Assembly: GCF_029227915.1 (NCBI RefSeq)
Contig: NC_079883.1
Location: 4,960,001 to 5,024,000 of the forward strand
Source of the DNA: Hydractinia symbiolongicarpus
Lineage: Eukaryota; Cnidaria; Hydrozoa; Anthoathecata; Hydractiniidae
DNA length: 64,000 nucleotides
Direction of reading: 5' to 3'
The notes under the pieces were generated by a model. That model was not told the DNA's origin and did no database searches. It saw only the letters and a program-made list of their open reading frames with translations. The translations under genes and the position numbers were made by a program. The stretch's first letter is position 1. Each line of letters starts with the position of its first letter. Positions 1 through 12,554 of this stretch are shown in pieces.

Positions 1-1481
1 TGCTTTCAAATTGACTTGTTAATTAATAATAAATCACTCTAGTCGTGATAACTGGGCTGGGTTTTTCAGTTTTGTGCATGATAGGGCTATTTAGTGAAGG
101 CATGTTTTATTAACGATATTTAGTTTTTATGAAAATAATAATGGACGCATGGAGAAATTAACAAAAACGTAACAACTCCAGACAAATAAGAAAATCTTTT
201 TTCTTTTACGAAATAAAGTTTCATGAAGTTGAGCCAGTTCACCTCATGTAGTTGTAATAATACATACATGGCTGGTACGTCTGGTAAAATTGTCTGAAAA
301 TTTGAGATTTGTCTGGACAGTAAAAAAAGATGGAATTATTAGGAAGAAAAAAATTAAGTTTTTTGTTTTCAGATTTTGCATTTTTTGGACCAATTTTGGA
401 TGAATTTTCTTTATGGTATGGGAAAACGTATAGTCGTGAGTTGAGTGAGTTGCGAGTTATAAGTTCCAAGGCCAGTGAGTTGCTTTTTTTACGGACTTAA
501 AAAAATAAGTTATTTTTATGAACTTTTCTAAAGGCTGAGATACACTTAAAATTTTTATTTTGTCTGAAAAATTTTAAGAGTCCTGTCGCAGTCATCTTTA
601 TCTCAAAAAATTAACGTCAGAAAAATGCGCACCTATTGTCGGCACCTTTAAACTTCTTTCTTTCGAAATGTACATATCGATTTGCAGAATTTTCTTGTTC
701 TGAAAATATCACACCATGTCTCGAAATTTAATTCAGGGCAATTCGAAATACCTTTGAAATGTTTCAAAATATTTAGAAATATTGCTGAAATAAAAATTTG
801 GACAGTGTTGGAGTAAAAATTTCAAATATATATCGGCCCTAAAAATCTCAACATAAAATTCAAAATAAAACTCTTATTTAAATTATATTATACACAAAAA
901 CACGTCTCTTCAGAAATTCAATATGGCTACCTTGCTTTTTCATTCTTCTTCAGCTTAAAAAATGGTACGAGTTTTCTATTGACTTCAAAGGGGGTAAAAT
1001 TTTGATTTGTGGCGCAAACTCACTACTTTACTTCTTGAGCATGATTTGTATTGAATTTTTTGAACTTATTGCGATTGACAAAAAAGATTTCAGCCAATTT
1101 AAAAACTCTTATCAAAGAAATCAAGAATTTTAATTGTCCCATTTCTGCTCTGTTTCCAAGTAAAATTTCAATATTTAATCGTTTATAAAGAAACACCAGT
1201 GGTGGAGGCTACGCGCACTTGTCCATGGTAAGCAAAGTTATTTTTCCGGACATCGTTTTCCGTGAAATGAGGCAACTCACTAACACGGCAACTAATGACT
1301 AGACTCACGGAATTCACGACTCGAAGATTACCAATACCCTTTTTGTACTATTGTCTGAAAAGTCATATGCTTTTTCACTCTTATTTCTGTAAAGAATGTT
1401 GCAAATTTTACGGTCCTGTTTAATATAAATTCAATGAGTAAGTTAATTCCAGGAAAGTTTCTTTCGATTTAGAGAAAAATT

Positions 1482-1550
1482 CAACCTCGATTCCAGACCC
1501 TTTTTTCATCAAAAAGAGGAAAAAAAGCCCTGTGATCGAGGTTGGAGAAA
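1482..1550. repeat. Short foldback repeat with 'aacctcgat' arms
   Basis: The sequence reads aacctcgattcc at the left and gatcgaggttgg at the right, about 50 bases apart, so the ends form an inverted repeat. Similar ends (cctcgtt/ccctgggaatgaggtt) bound a second short unit at about 3932-4008, and related pieces occur near 2757, 12290, 15340-15355 and 15590-15610. This is consistent with a MITE-like family whose consensus ends contain CCTCG followed by a CCCAGG-type motif. No target duplication could be fixed. Confidence 0.5.
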
Positions 1551-2420
1551 AACTCGTAAAGATTCAAATCAATAGCTAACTCAAAGTGTACCCATTTAAG
1601 AACTTGGCTTTATTGTCAATATTGATTTATGTTTTGTACATATTATTTTTTATACGAACCTAGTTTACGACCTTGCCAAATATAAAGAACATATTAAGAA
1701 CGTACTCAAAGTTTATTTTTGATAAAGAGCAAAATAGCAATAATACTTCATCTCCAGTGAACATATGGGTTTTTCATCTCTCACTGGAAAAGTCGTCAAA
1801 ACTCAAAATCCTAGTGGTGTGCTAAAACATGTTATATACTGCAATAACGTACCCAGTTTTGACAACTTTAGTATACTCTCCACCGTATATTCAAATTTTG
1901 ATCTAGAACTCAAAGGTCCAAACCTATACTCAATAGAAACATTGCATCAATGCGTTTGTATTTATTTTCTGATAATGCGTAATGTTGTCCCTACGGACTA
2001 ACGTCACGTTGTATATATTTCGAATCTTGATGTAGAACTTTGCACTTGACAATGGCCGTTGTACGGCCAAAACGTTTTTAAAAATATATTTCACCTAAAA
2101 GAGTTGTTCTTCTTCATCCCCAGGTCTTTTTGTCTCTTGACCGGCGCTGGTTCGTCACTTGCACAGGCCCTGAGATTATGTCGGATTATTTTTAAAATAG
2201 TTTTAATTTCCTTTGAGCCGCTATACATGTTGCTAAGGGGGAGGGGTTACCTCAGGGATTCAAATCAATGACGCCTTAAAAAATTAATCCATTGCGCTCG
2301 CCATAAAGCATACAATTTTCTACCATTCATGGATTTCACAAATCTTAATGAAGGAAAGCTAAACAAGAAGCCCTGCGGCTTAAAGATTTCCGCCATTAGC
2401 AATAATCTGAAAAAAGATAT

Positions 2421-2446
2421 AAATCGTGACATACATGTCACGATTT
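2421..2446. repeat. Near-perfect 26-bp palindrome
   Basis: Two 12-base arms (aaatcgtgacat and its exact complement) are separated by two bases. It would form a tight hairpin. No gene lies beside it and no function can be assigned; it may be the remnant of a foldback element. Confidence 0.6.
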
Positions 2447-3931
2447 TATAGCTATAATACATTATCTTTCACCAAAAATATCCAGCCTCAACATTTCCTC
2501 TTTAAATTAAAATTCATTGATAATTAATTAGTTCTGCTGAATAAAGCTTTAGTCTACGTGCTTACAAAATTGTAGTACAGAAGGAAATGACGTAATTATA
2601 TAACATCAAAGATGGCGCCTTATAAGACGATCTTCATTATGCTACACTGCACAAGTTTTAACTTTCGATTATAAACTTTAAAAGAAAGTTATGTTCATTG
2701 GATAATAAAACAATTTGTTGCACTGTTAGGATTCTTATTGGCTTAAAACTCATTTTAGCCTCGTTCTCAGAAAAAAATCTGTCAAAACGAGGATTTCAGC
2801 TTTAGCCTGGATAAGTTTTAGGCGTCCAGGCTCAGGGCTGTCTCTATCTATCTCTCTCTCTATCTTCCCAGGCGATATTAAAGATTCCGCCTTCGCTGGC
2901 GGAAATCAATGATAAAAGCTTCTTACAAAATCTGTGTTCGAAAAGGTGACGTGGCAGGAACTTGACCTCCACTACAATACCACTCGAGGCAACAAATTAT
3001 TTTTTTCAGTTTTCTTGATTTATCCGCGGCTTCAATTTATCTGTTATTTTAGCCAATCAAATTTTGCTACTTCAATGCAACCTTCTTACAAAGGACATCC
3101 TTCATAACGGACCTCTTTATAGCGGACACTTTTCTCAGGGACAGATGGAATTACTTTCAAATTCTCGTTTCCCGGGTCCCCTGGCACCTTTTTTTATAAG
3201 AACAATGAGTCTCAACTTAAGAAGAAGGTTAGTGTTAGATTTTATATAGCGTCCATCGAATCACAACATAGCAAAACCAGTATAAATTTCTCTGCAGGGA
3301 AACCTAAGTGAAACAGACTTGTCGAAACATTCATGCTTAAATGTTTTCGTTTAACAATAGCCTATATCTTCAAAAAATTTAAATTTTTGCTTGTTTTTTG
3401 TAATGTTATTTCAGAGATGATATAACTACTTTCTTTCTCTTTTATTATTACAAAACTTTCCTACTTGACACTTTTGAAAGAACAAAGCATTTGTCCAAGG
3501 AAAACAGTCTATCACGTTTGTTGTGTTTGTTAAGACGTCACAAGAATAAGAATAATTAAGGCTCAAGTCATGGGAAAAAAATCATTGAAATTTATAACGG
3601 AACGGACCGCTTTCGAATTAATGCAAAATGCCCTGTTAAACTGTCATAAAACCTCTATGTGGACACTGATAAAACAATTTCTACGGGCAAGTTAGTCTAC
3701 TTTTTGGAATAAAAAATACCATGTGCACAGTATAAACACTGCGTTCGATTTTACCATAGTTCAGCGAAGACCTCCTGGACACTTGTCTCTATGGTGTCCA
3801 GGAGAGAGGTGTTACTCTAGTTTTCCATATAATTTTGAAATTTAGAACCACTAAACTATAAGTACGAGGATGTGATCTTATCAAACACATCTAGTTATCT
3901 AGTTTTCGGCATACAGGCAACCAACTTTAAC

Positions 3932-4008
3932 CTCGTTTTTAGCGCTTGTTGTCTCAGCCGTATCAATGTCAAAAAAGATTCAAGATGCCCTGGGAATGAG
4001 GTTGCACA
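3932..4008. repeat. Short foldback repeat, CCTCG family
   Basis: The unit starts with aacctcgtttttagcgc and ends with gccctgggaatgaggtt, giving imperfect inverted ends around a core of about 45 bases. It matches the pattern at 1482-1550 and is probably a very short non-autonomous DNA transposon remnant. Confidence 0.5.
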
Positions 4009-4588
4009 AACTTTACTACGTGTCTCATCTTTATCTTATATATAAATTTTTCCTGGGTTTGATTATTTATTATTGGATCAATGGAGATTCTAATATATAA
4101 AGTTAAGCACCTTTTTTCTCCCTTAAAAAATTAATATTTTAACTGCTCGGCAGTGATATGATTTGCCTTACAGTAATTTTATCCCTCGTTTTTCGAAAAG
4201 CGTTTTACCGCAAAAGGCTTCGCGTCTAGATGCAGCTGTATAAATAACATTCCTTTACAAGAGTTACAATCCATTGAGCTAATAATCTCCTCCTCTTTGC
4301 ATATTTTTTGCTTGTTCGTTACTTTTCTTTATAATAAGGTGCCCTCACCCTAGGTTATGGTTCTAACAAAAATTAGGGATTTGGCAAAGTTAAAAACTGA
4401 GATGTTCAAGGCCATAAAAATGATATAATTTCTAATTGCTTGTGGCGTGACATAACACAATTACGGAGTTTCATACTGCGCATAAATTTTCAGTTTGTTT
4501 TACTTTGCTTTGATAGCTCAAATAACTTTGATTCTGTTTTTGTGGAGATAAGCCAGCAAGCAAAACGAGCTGAGAGCAAGGGAACCCT

Positions 4589-4700
4589 CTTTGCCATTTA
4601 GGCGAGCAAAAATATTTCTTACTGAGGAACTTTTTGCGGAGCTAAGCCCATTTGCCATTTAAGAGGGAAAATATTTCTTACCAAGGAACTTTTTAAAAAG
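4589..4700. repeat. Imperfect tandem duplication, about 60-bp unit
   Basis: The phrase tttgccattta..gagcaaaaatatttcttac..aggaacttttt at about 4589-4635 recurs with small differences at about 4650-4697. The second copy has a shorter middle and different spacing. It is a local duplication with no coding content. Confidence 0.55.
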
Positions 4701-4769
4701 TTAGTCAGGTGTCAACTTATGACCTTTAGTCCATTTCCTTTGGCTGGCGTATTTCCAAGAAGAAATTTC

Positions 4770-5030
4770 TTGCGTACTGGGTCTGAAGTGACTTTTTGGC
4801 GGGAAATATACAAATCAAAATTGGAAATCGATTACGACGTTTAAAATTTCTTCTTTTAAAGAAGAGAAGGGAAAAAATAACCGTCAACAATAAAAACCGC
4901 TGAGAAAAGTTATAAAGTTTTGTATTATTTTCGCGTGTTTTGTAATGGCTCCTCGAATTAAGTTTAAAGAAATGCAGTTTGTGCTTTTAAAGAGGGAAAA
5001 AGGAGAAATGAACTCAGGTCTGTAACTTTA
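4770..5030 (+). repeat. Intact copy of a dispersed repeat (copy 1)
   Basis: This stretch is similar along its length to two blocks at about 6010-6099 and 7781-7985. Shared phrases include gtctgaagtgactttt, the aaccgc..gaaa..gttataaagt segment and gaattaagttta. The second copy is split by the TIR element at 6100-7780. Copy 1 contains a short open frame that begins with an ATG at about 4945 and runs to a possible splice donor near 5018, but the second copy has lost that ATG. I therefore read this as an old repeat rather than a gene. What family it belongs to is not clear. Confidence 0.5.
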
Positions 5031-5039
5031 TTACTTTTA

Positions 5040-6010
5040 CTTTCTTAGGTAAAGAACTAATTCTCTTCTAATTTTTCTTTTATATAGCTAGCTTACAAAT
5101 TTTTCCAACAAACTTCTGAACCTGCAATTTATTGTTCTACGGCTATAGCCGGTAGAACTTTAATATGGGCTTTACAAATTGGGCTTTAAAAGGGTACCAG
5201 TCTAGTGTAGCGGTACGTAATTTATTAGTTTTCGAGTGTTGATAACCTTGGAAACAGAACTACCCTGTTGAATGGTACAAAAGGTACAAAAACCTATTAC
5301 AAGTAAATCATTTTGAATCATTATTTTATGTTCAATTGGTTTCGCCAGTTTTACCAAGCTACAACGGTCAAATCTTATTTTTTTTTGTGATTCGAAATTT
5401 TATGAAGCTAGATTTGTATTCGCTTGCAAGGACTTTCAACAGGCTACAATTCTTTTTAAAAAACGGAATAAATCAAAATAGCTGTTTTTGTTGAATGTTA
5501 CGTTTCATCTAGTTTTCAAGAAATCAGTGTATACAAACTTGAACTCATTTTTCTTCTTTCGCATTTTTCTTTCGTCTTTTGCTGTGTGCCAGTTGAAAGT
5601 AATACACCGTAGAACTTCCTGCCGAAACGGCTGGTTTATTTCTCTTTACATTACAATAAAACCATGTCTTTTATATTTTAAGTTACCCAACAGTACCTAC
5701 AAAACGATGGCTATAGTAATAGATCTTTTAACAAAAATTGTAAAGAACTTTAAACATGCTTACCGGTAAAGATATGCTTAAAACTCTGTTTTCTTGTAAC
5801 CTTACTGTTATTAATTGATAACTGTCAACAGTCAACGCACGCAGGGTAGTTCAATGGTGTTCGCTATATCAGCTAAAAACATAAGAAAGAAATCAAACTC
5901 GAAACAATGTTTATTACTCCAGATTTAAAAGCATTTTATCTATTAGCGTGTTTCGAAGAAAATATTCTTTGATATATTGTATCTGCATTGATTCTGTGTA
6001 GCTACTGGGG
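5040..6010. other. Non-coding AT-rich spacer
   Basis: I see nothing gene-like. A frame of about 90 codons on the plus strand near 5490-5770 has low-complexity Phe/Leu/Lys-rich composition and no recognisable motif, so it is not called. Confidence 0.5.
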
Positions 6011-6099
6011 GCTGAAGTGACTTTTGGGCGCGAAATATCAAATAAAATTAAGAAATCGAACGACGTTCAACATTTTTCTCAAGAAAGAGAAGAGGTAAG

Positions 6100-7780
6100 T
6101 GGTTGTTCAAATGGTGCAAAATTCAATGAGGTTCATATTCAAGAGACATTTATTCATATGCAAGGAATCATGGTTCATATTCAAGAATTATCATGCATAT
6201 TCAAGGAAGGTTCGTTCAAATGCAAAATTTAAATTTATTCATCTGTAAAACAAACATGGTGTCTCAAATCTGGTCTGTTAATTTTATTCACTGGTCACTA
6301 AAATGTACCAACGAATTTCATTACAAGCAAAAAAAATCGCAAATTTTTGCATTATAACTTTTTTTTTGTGTGCATATTTTCGCGACTTAAACTTTCGCGT
6401 CTACTTCTAATTCGCGAAAATTCCTAATTGTCTATTTTGATGGGAGGATAGAATAAAACTAACATCATATTTTCTAATCTATCTTACTTTTTTCACATAC
6501 GTCCATGATGTCACATCATCTACACTTTTTGTTAAGAAACTTTACGGCATTAATTTGTGCGGGTAAGCAATGTAGTATGGGCGAATTAGGCTTAAAAACG
6601 GTGTTACCCGGAATTAATTCCAGATTTAAAGCATATTTGGTATCACTGGAAAGATAATTTTATGTAGATTAACAATATCTTATGCCTCCATACACTGGTG
6701 CTGAGCAATTTTTTTTTGGTTGATTTAAAAGGGGTATAGCTTTGACATCGGTGGAAAAGGGGGGAAATTTACTTCATTTTCAGAGAAAATCTTCAATTCA
6801 TTAAAAACTCTCAAAAAACTATATTGTTTTATATATTTGTTGTTGTAGTAGTACAAGTAGGGGTGGTACAGCATGTGGTAAAAAGTATGGAGGAAGTTGA
6901 GGTGGCACTTTTTGTTGTTGTTGCTGTTGGAGTCAGATCGGAATAATTTCTAGCAGCAGAACGTATAAGATGTTGCGTTCTGCTGAAAATAGACTGATGA
7001 CTGAATCCTTGACTTGTTCTTGCCGCTGCCTCCATCCCTTTCCTAACTATTCTTCGAACACGCGCTTCAGTATCTTCAGTATCCATCTTGTTGTATTGAT
7101 TTGTTACTACCATAATTACAAACGATTATAAAATTACAAACCCAATTACAAGAACTTTCCCGTAATTACAGGACCAGGGCTGCAGGGAACTTATTATTTT
7201 ACCACAAAATCATTTGTTTTGAATTTAGAATAAGAATTAAACGCCTTGCATATGCATATCGAATGCTTAAATATGAACATCATTGGTCTTGAATATAATC
7301 AAATGTTTCTTGCATAAGAATATGCGTGTCTTGAATATGAATACCAAGCGGGCACAAGACGTCTTTAAGACGTCTTAAGATGTCTTTTTTAAATCTTCTG
7401 TTAGAAAACGCTATTAAGATGTCTTTAATGCAATATAATATAATATAATTTAATATAATATAATATAATATAATATAATATAATATAATATAATATAATA
7501 TAATATAATATAATATAATATAATATAATATAATATAATATAATATAATATAATATAATATAATATAATATAATATAATATAATATAATATAATATAATA
7601 TAATATAATATAATATAATATAATATAATATAATATAATATAATATAATATAGTATAATATAATATAATATAAGTATACACGTGTCCGGCATGTGAATAT
7701 GTGTGTCTTGCATATGAACGAATTTTCCTTGAATATGCATGGAAATCACTTCTTGAATTTTGCACCATTTGAACAACCAT
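6100..7780. mobile_element. TIR DNA transposon, ~1.68 kb, likely non-autonomous
   Basis: The left end (tggttgttcaaatggtgc, continuing to about 6126) is matched exactly by its complement at about 7753-7779, giving perfect 27-bp terminal inverted repeats. The 9 bases agaggtaag occur just outside both ends (6091-6099 and 7781-7789), as expected of a target-site duplication. Inside each end a motif like catattcaag/catatgcaag is repeated several times, inverted between the two ends, so the element has repetitive subterminal regions. The insertion splits an older repeat whose halves lie at 6010-6099 and 7781-7985. A 9-bp duplication with long repetitive ends fits Mutator-like elements, but no transposase was recognised. 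A minus-strand frame of 94 codons at 6829-7113 (basic in its first third, Thr-rich tail) is the only candidate internal ORF. Confidence 0.75.
7431..7672. repeat. (ATAAT)n microsatellite
   Basis: About 240 bases of a 5-bp repeat with a single interruption near 7652. It lies inside the TIR element. Because the period is 5, all three frames on one strand give a repeated Ile/Leu/Tyr peptide and stay open for over 100 codons; those frames are artefacts and are not annotated as genes. Confidence 0.95.
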
Positions 7781-7989
7781 AGAGGTAAGAAGAGAAGCAT
7801 AAGAAAAGAAAACCGCAATAGAAAGTTATAAAGTAAAGTAATTTAATTAAAGGAAAATAAAATAATATAACGTTTAATATTTTTGTGTGTTTTATCATTG
7901 CCCTTGAATTAAGTTTATAGAAAAAAAGTCTGGTACTTTAAAGAGAGCAAAAATGAAATACTCAAATTCCTAAATCAAAAACACGGAAA

Positions 7990-10180
7990 ACGGAAAAAGC
8001 AATTACATAGGGGAAGGTTAGCAATTCTCTTAGTAGAATGGTTTTTATAATTTTTTTCTGCAATGATGCCGTTTTCAATTTCTAAAAAACAAATGCATTT
8101 AGGACTTACGATTTTTTAGAACTGGTACGGAACAGAATATCTACCCCTATTGTAAAAAGAAACCCTAAAGATCTGTAAACTGAATTAAAAATTTCTTTTT
8201 CTTGATTGCACCGTCGAGTACAACTTTTGTCTCCACTCCGCAACCCTTCAAAGTCAAAAATGCATAAATATGCCTCTCTGATGTTCCTTTTACTAATTTT
8301 ATGCATCATATTACCACGAATAAATGCCTAAAGCGAAGAAAAATTTAAATTATTGACTTTTGCTGAAAGCAAGCGAGGCAGTGTGTTCGAATTTGGTTTT
8401 AGCTGTATACTATAAGAATATCGAGACCGAGAAATGGATTAAAAATTAGTTATATCTTAAGAAAATACCCAGGCTCGGCCTTTTGTTTTAGTTACGAAAA
8501 TTTGTGCGACACACAAATTTTGATTAGGAGTTTAATTTCTTATATTGTATGTTCTTTCTTTAGGCATATTAAGAGTAATTAGCCATGTTAAGAATATTTT
8601 TAAAAATATTTGAGGCTGAGATTTGTCAAAATGTGAAGAATACTGAGGCTGAAACAAAAAAAAAACACTATTTATTCTTATATAAAAAAGCGTGTAGTCA
8701 AAATTGCTTCGCTAGTGCCCAGATCTGCGTTCTACAAAACTCCGTAATGATAAGTAATCTCTACTAAACAGGATATTAATTAATATACTGGGGCATTAAA
8801 GACAAGGCAGTTTTTTGAATTCTTTACAGTAATGCGTTTTTCTAAGATTGTGATCTGATTGGTAAGTTTTACAGTAAAATATTTCGCTGCTAAAAAGTAA
8901 AAACTGTTCCGACGTAACGGTGAAGCGAATTTTTCAAAATAAAATAAAAAAATTAAACTGCGCATGCTCAGATACATTTCGCCAGGGAATTTGACACCAA
9001 TACACCTCTCCCGAATTTCATAAATTATTATAATTATGACGTCATCCAAAATTTTATAATGGTTTCGTGGTCCTTCAAACAAGGATATTCAGATAATTAT
9101 CATGACAAAAATGAAGTTTTTTAGGCAATATAATATTCTGGTTGAATTTTATTTAGATTTAAAGAAAATTATTATTTTGAAAACGAGGCTATTCTTAGGA
9201 AGCTCGGCTATATGAAGGGTTTGACCGTAACTTCCAGCTTTGAATAGAGGTACTTAACGAACAGAAATATTTAAGAAATTAGGTAATCTGTTCTACCTTT
9301 TGCTAAGGAACTTAGGGATAAGAATCATTTTTAGTATCGACCTCTTTAATTGAGTTTGAAATAGTTAAGAAATTCGGGAAAGGTCTATTCGCTTTTTTAA
9401 CTCACTATCGTGCTTAAAGCGATTTATGTTTTCAAAAATGGTATTATGTTTCGTTGTTAGAGGTGATTTTAAAGCTAAAATGACTGACAAAATAAAAAAA
9501 AAAATAGAAGAAGGGTTGGCGTTCAGGGTGAAAGCTTTTCCCTGCTTTTATGACCAAAAGTTGCTTCCTGTTTCGTAATTTTGTTATTCCATTTCTTTCC
9601 AGGCTACGTCGTCTTTTTGGAAGTAGTAATATTAACAAGACTTATTTTCTATTTCTATTTTTCGTACTTTCTAGCATTAAATTCGGCCACGAAAGAGCTA
9701 TCGATGCACTGTAGTGTGACCCGCTGCTAAAAAATTAAAATCGGCTAACAAACACATTATGTAAACTATGGTTAGCCCAACGTTAGTCCATAGTGAGAAC
9801 CAAGCTTTACATTCAGTATTTTAAATTCGCTACATGCTGTTTCTCGTGACAACGAAAAAGATATTTCGCAGCTAATTTCCCGCCAAATTCGCCATTCACA
9901 ATTCGCATCATGAAAATTTCCCTTTCAGGTTTCAGTTTTGCAAGCAAAGCTAGTTAGTTATGAAATTAAAAACGAACCAAAACGAATCAAAATTACCCAA
10001 AACTAACTAAACAAACCACAACCACCCACAAAAAGCTAAAAACCATCCAGAGAAAAAAAACACTTGTGCAGAAGATGCGTTTGTTATTCTCTTTATTATG
10101 AATAAAAGTACAAGAAGCTAAGGTTAAGTCGCTCATAAAGTTGGAAGAAAAGTAAAAGGTACATTTAAATCATTTATAAC
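7990..10180. other. Non-coding AT-rich DNA
   Basis: No supported gene. Open frames of 60-100 codons exist on both strands (for example minus 8780-9082) but none shows domains, splice context or balanced composition. At about 9963-10045 the plus strand is strikingly rich in A and C and poor in G (runs such as accaaaacgaatc and accacccac), a local strand asymmetry with no evident role. Confidence 0.5.
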
Positions 10181-10184
10181 TTTT

Positions 10185-10545
10185 TTGAATACATCTTTAC
10201 GATAATTCAATTGTACATGCGTTCCTACGGCACTCCATCGTCCTACAATATCAGAAAAAAGGAGGTAAAAATCGTGTTTTTATGAGAGTTTGTTTGAGAC
10301 GAAAGCGTGTTTTCTCCAGTTTTTTAACTTCCGTCGTATCAATTTCTTTTAAATTTTCAGGAAACGTTAATAATAATAAGATACAACTTATGTGTACTTT
10401 TCATTAAAAACAAAACGCGGCAAGAAAAGTTATCACGAAAAAGTGTGTTTTCTCCTTAATAAACTCTTATAAAGTGTGATGCTCGCAAAATAAGCTGCGA
10501 TGGAGTGTTAGTTTTCCCGAATTATCGTAAAGGTGTATTATTTTG
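10185..10545. mobile_element. MITE-like element with imperfect inverted ends
   Basis: The left arm (gaatacatctttacgataattc ... cactccatcg, about 10187-10240) is matched in reverse complement by the right arm (cgatggagtg ... gaattatcgtaaaggtgtatt, about 10499-10541). The interior (10285-10410) and right arm are also present, in the opposite orientation and roughly 90% similar by eye, at 41300-41590. No coding capacity. It is best read as a non-autonomous DNA transposon with two copies in this window. Confidence 0.65.
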
Positions 10546-12540
10546 TTGAACTTTTTTAATAAAGCTAACTAAATAAATCACAACAAAAAACATAATAGGT
10601 TCCAAAAAACGTTGCAAAAAAAACGTAGTTGTCGAATACGCTCTGTAGTCCTATTTCTCCCCTTAGCAAAAAAATTCACCTTGTTGCAATGGGGAACTCC
10701 AGTGATAAAAGATTTTAAGACACAGGAGGTTCGAAGTCGTTTGACTGTAGCTTTGTAAAGCCTTTTTTTTCTTACTTTACAAGCCAATTTATTTTTATTT
10801 CAAAGTTCAACAAAATCATTTCTCCGCACCCGCTTTTTTGCACACAAATACAAACAACTTTTATGTAATTTTATAATTTCTCCGTGATGGAGAACCATTG
10901 AATTGCATGATCGAAAGATCGTTCGTGTCGTGATTAGTTGGTAAAACGGGGGTATTAATATTGCATGAATAAAAATCACTTTTCTTTTTTGAAAATTACA
11001 GAATGCCTTAAAAGTTAACGGGGTTTTTCAAAATTCACATAAATTTAATGACCGTTAATTGAATGCAGTGTTAAAGGCTATTAATTTTAAGACTAGTTAA
11101 TTTCATGACCGTTAATTTAAATCGCGTTAATTTCTTGACTTGTTAATTCCTTGAAATAAGGTAGAAACTGACGAGAAACTAGATAACATTTTTATCGGTG
11201 TTTGTATTGGAAATTGGTATAATGTTCTCCTATTTAATATAAAAAGTACAAAACATTTGGTTATGTTGTGTTGGTATAAGTACAAATAATGAAATAAAAA
11301 GAAATGAGAATCTTCAACCGTGTTGACTAGCTAAAAAAGCATTTTTACGTATTGGCAATATTTTATTGAACTTTATTTCCTAGAGTTCTCTTTTAAAAGA
11401 ACTATATGTGAAGTGCGAAGAACAAATATAAAATGTGGTCGGAAGTTAAGGCCACCTAGGATCGAAAAACTGCAACTATTGCTCAATGCTTATATAAAGT
11501 GATGTGCTGCCATGGTTGCTGCAAAGTACAAATCAATGATCAAGGCAGAGAATTCGTAAATGACATTTCTACAGAACTTCATAGCTTGATTGCAATAGAA
11601 ATTCTTATAGAAAAAATATAATTCATTCTGGTTTTACAGGTTCCTAATTACCCTCTTAGATCCTAATTAACCGGGAAATTAAAACCCGAAAAGTTTATTT
11701 TTCCCGGGAAATTAGGACTTAAAAGTCTTACTTTCTCGGGTCTAAATTTACCGCGACACCGGGTCCAATCCTAAATGAAATCGCGCCTGTCTGTTTTTTT
11801 ATGAGAAAAAAATCGAATATGCGAAGGCTAGTACAAAAATTTTAAAAAAGGAAAACAACTAAAGTAAGTTGTTTTTGATTTCTTATGCTTTTCTAAGTAC
11901 GTATCGAACAAAAAAGAAAAATGTGATTTTCACTGAAGTTCCCCTTTACATTCTTTCATGTGCTCTATCACATAAATGACAACTTTTGATACTTGAGGGT
12001 TATTCTACACACCTTACCCTTGGGGGTTAAAGTACTCAACGTTGTAATAATAACCGGTTGCGGCGTACTAGCAAAAGTGATACTGTTTCATCATTTTGAG
12101 AAATAGTTTCCAACGCCAATTTGCAAAATCAAAACTTAAAACGGTCAATTATGGTTTTGGGGCTGTACTTGTTTTATGTTTTTTATTGAATTAATTTAAT
12201 GCTGTTTACAAAAAAGTGTGTATGTGTATAACCGTCCTCGTCAACTTCTGTATTTTTGACTTAGCTAGGGTTTTTGTCCTTTTAAAACAGCCCTTGGAAC
12301 GAGATTGGTATCACTTTTACATAATGGTGTTTTAGTCTTTTTGTTCTTGAGTTTTAGTCAACATTAAATTTTGTCTAATACTAACGGTATTCTGTCTGTT
12401 TGTGCACGAAAGATCAGTTAGCTACGGTAACACGAAATGCGATATGCATAAGGACGGACGACCCCGTCGATTTATACACAGGCTACAGGCTAGTATTCTT
12501 ACATTACTATTTTGCAATAAGTATGTACAGATTTTTCTTT
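10546..12540. other. Non-coding region with degenerate TTAAT-rich repeats
   Basis: No gene supported. At about 11040-11155 short units such as ttaatttcatgaccg and ttaatttaaatcgcg follow one another at an irregular 15-19 bp spacing, a decayed minisatellite. At 11662-11713 the ends cctaattaaccggg and cccgggaaattagg form an inverted repeat. A low-complexity frame on the minus strand near 10578-10787 has no recognisable content. Confidence 0.5.
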
Positions 12541-12554
12541 AGATATTTCGAGGG

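Larger units (their letters stand above)
1..4580. other. Gene-poor AT-rich DNA with degenerate foldback repeats
   Basis: I see no convincing coding exon here; open frames are short, low in complexity and lack plausible splice context. The stretch holds remnants of small inverted-repeat elements, listed separately. Around 3060-3160 and 3590-3680 there are also phrases on the pattern 'ataacggacctctttatagcggacac', which recur in similar form near 57.2 kb and look like pieces of one dispersed repeat family. A short hairpin with arms at 3771-3782 and about 3794-3805 flanks an 11-nt loop, and another small one lies near 2884-2900. Confidence 0.6.
6010..7985 (+). repeat. Dispersed repeat copy 2, split by an insertion
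   Basis: The two halves (6010-6099 and 7781-7985) together match the intact copy at 4770-5030. The right half has several substitutions and an AT-rich expansion, so it is older or less constrained than the inserted element. The arrangement gives relative age: duplication first, TIR insertion later. Confidence 0.5.

Noticed and set aside
4945-5020. Possible first exon starting MAPRIKFKEMQFVLLKRE
   Set aside because: The second copy of the surrounding repeat lacks the ATG and shows no coding constraint, and no following exon was found.
6829-7113. Minus-strand 94-codon frame as a transposase
   Set aside because: No recognisable transposase motif; mentioned only as a candidate in the TIR element entry.
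7280-7818. Two long minus-strand frames (166 and 122 codons) of repeated Ile/Leu/Tyr
   Set aside because: They are translations of the (ATAAT)n repeat, which is stop-free in every minus-strand frame; no protein evidence.
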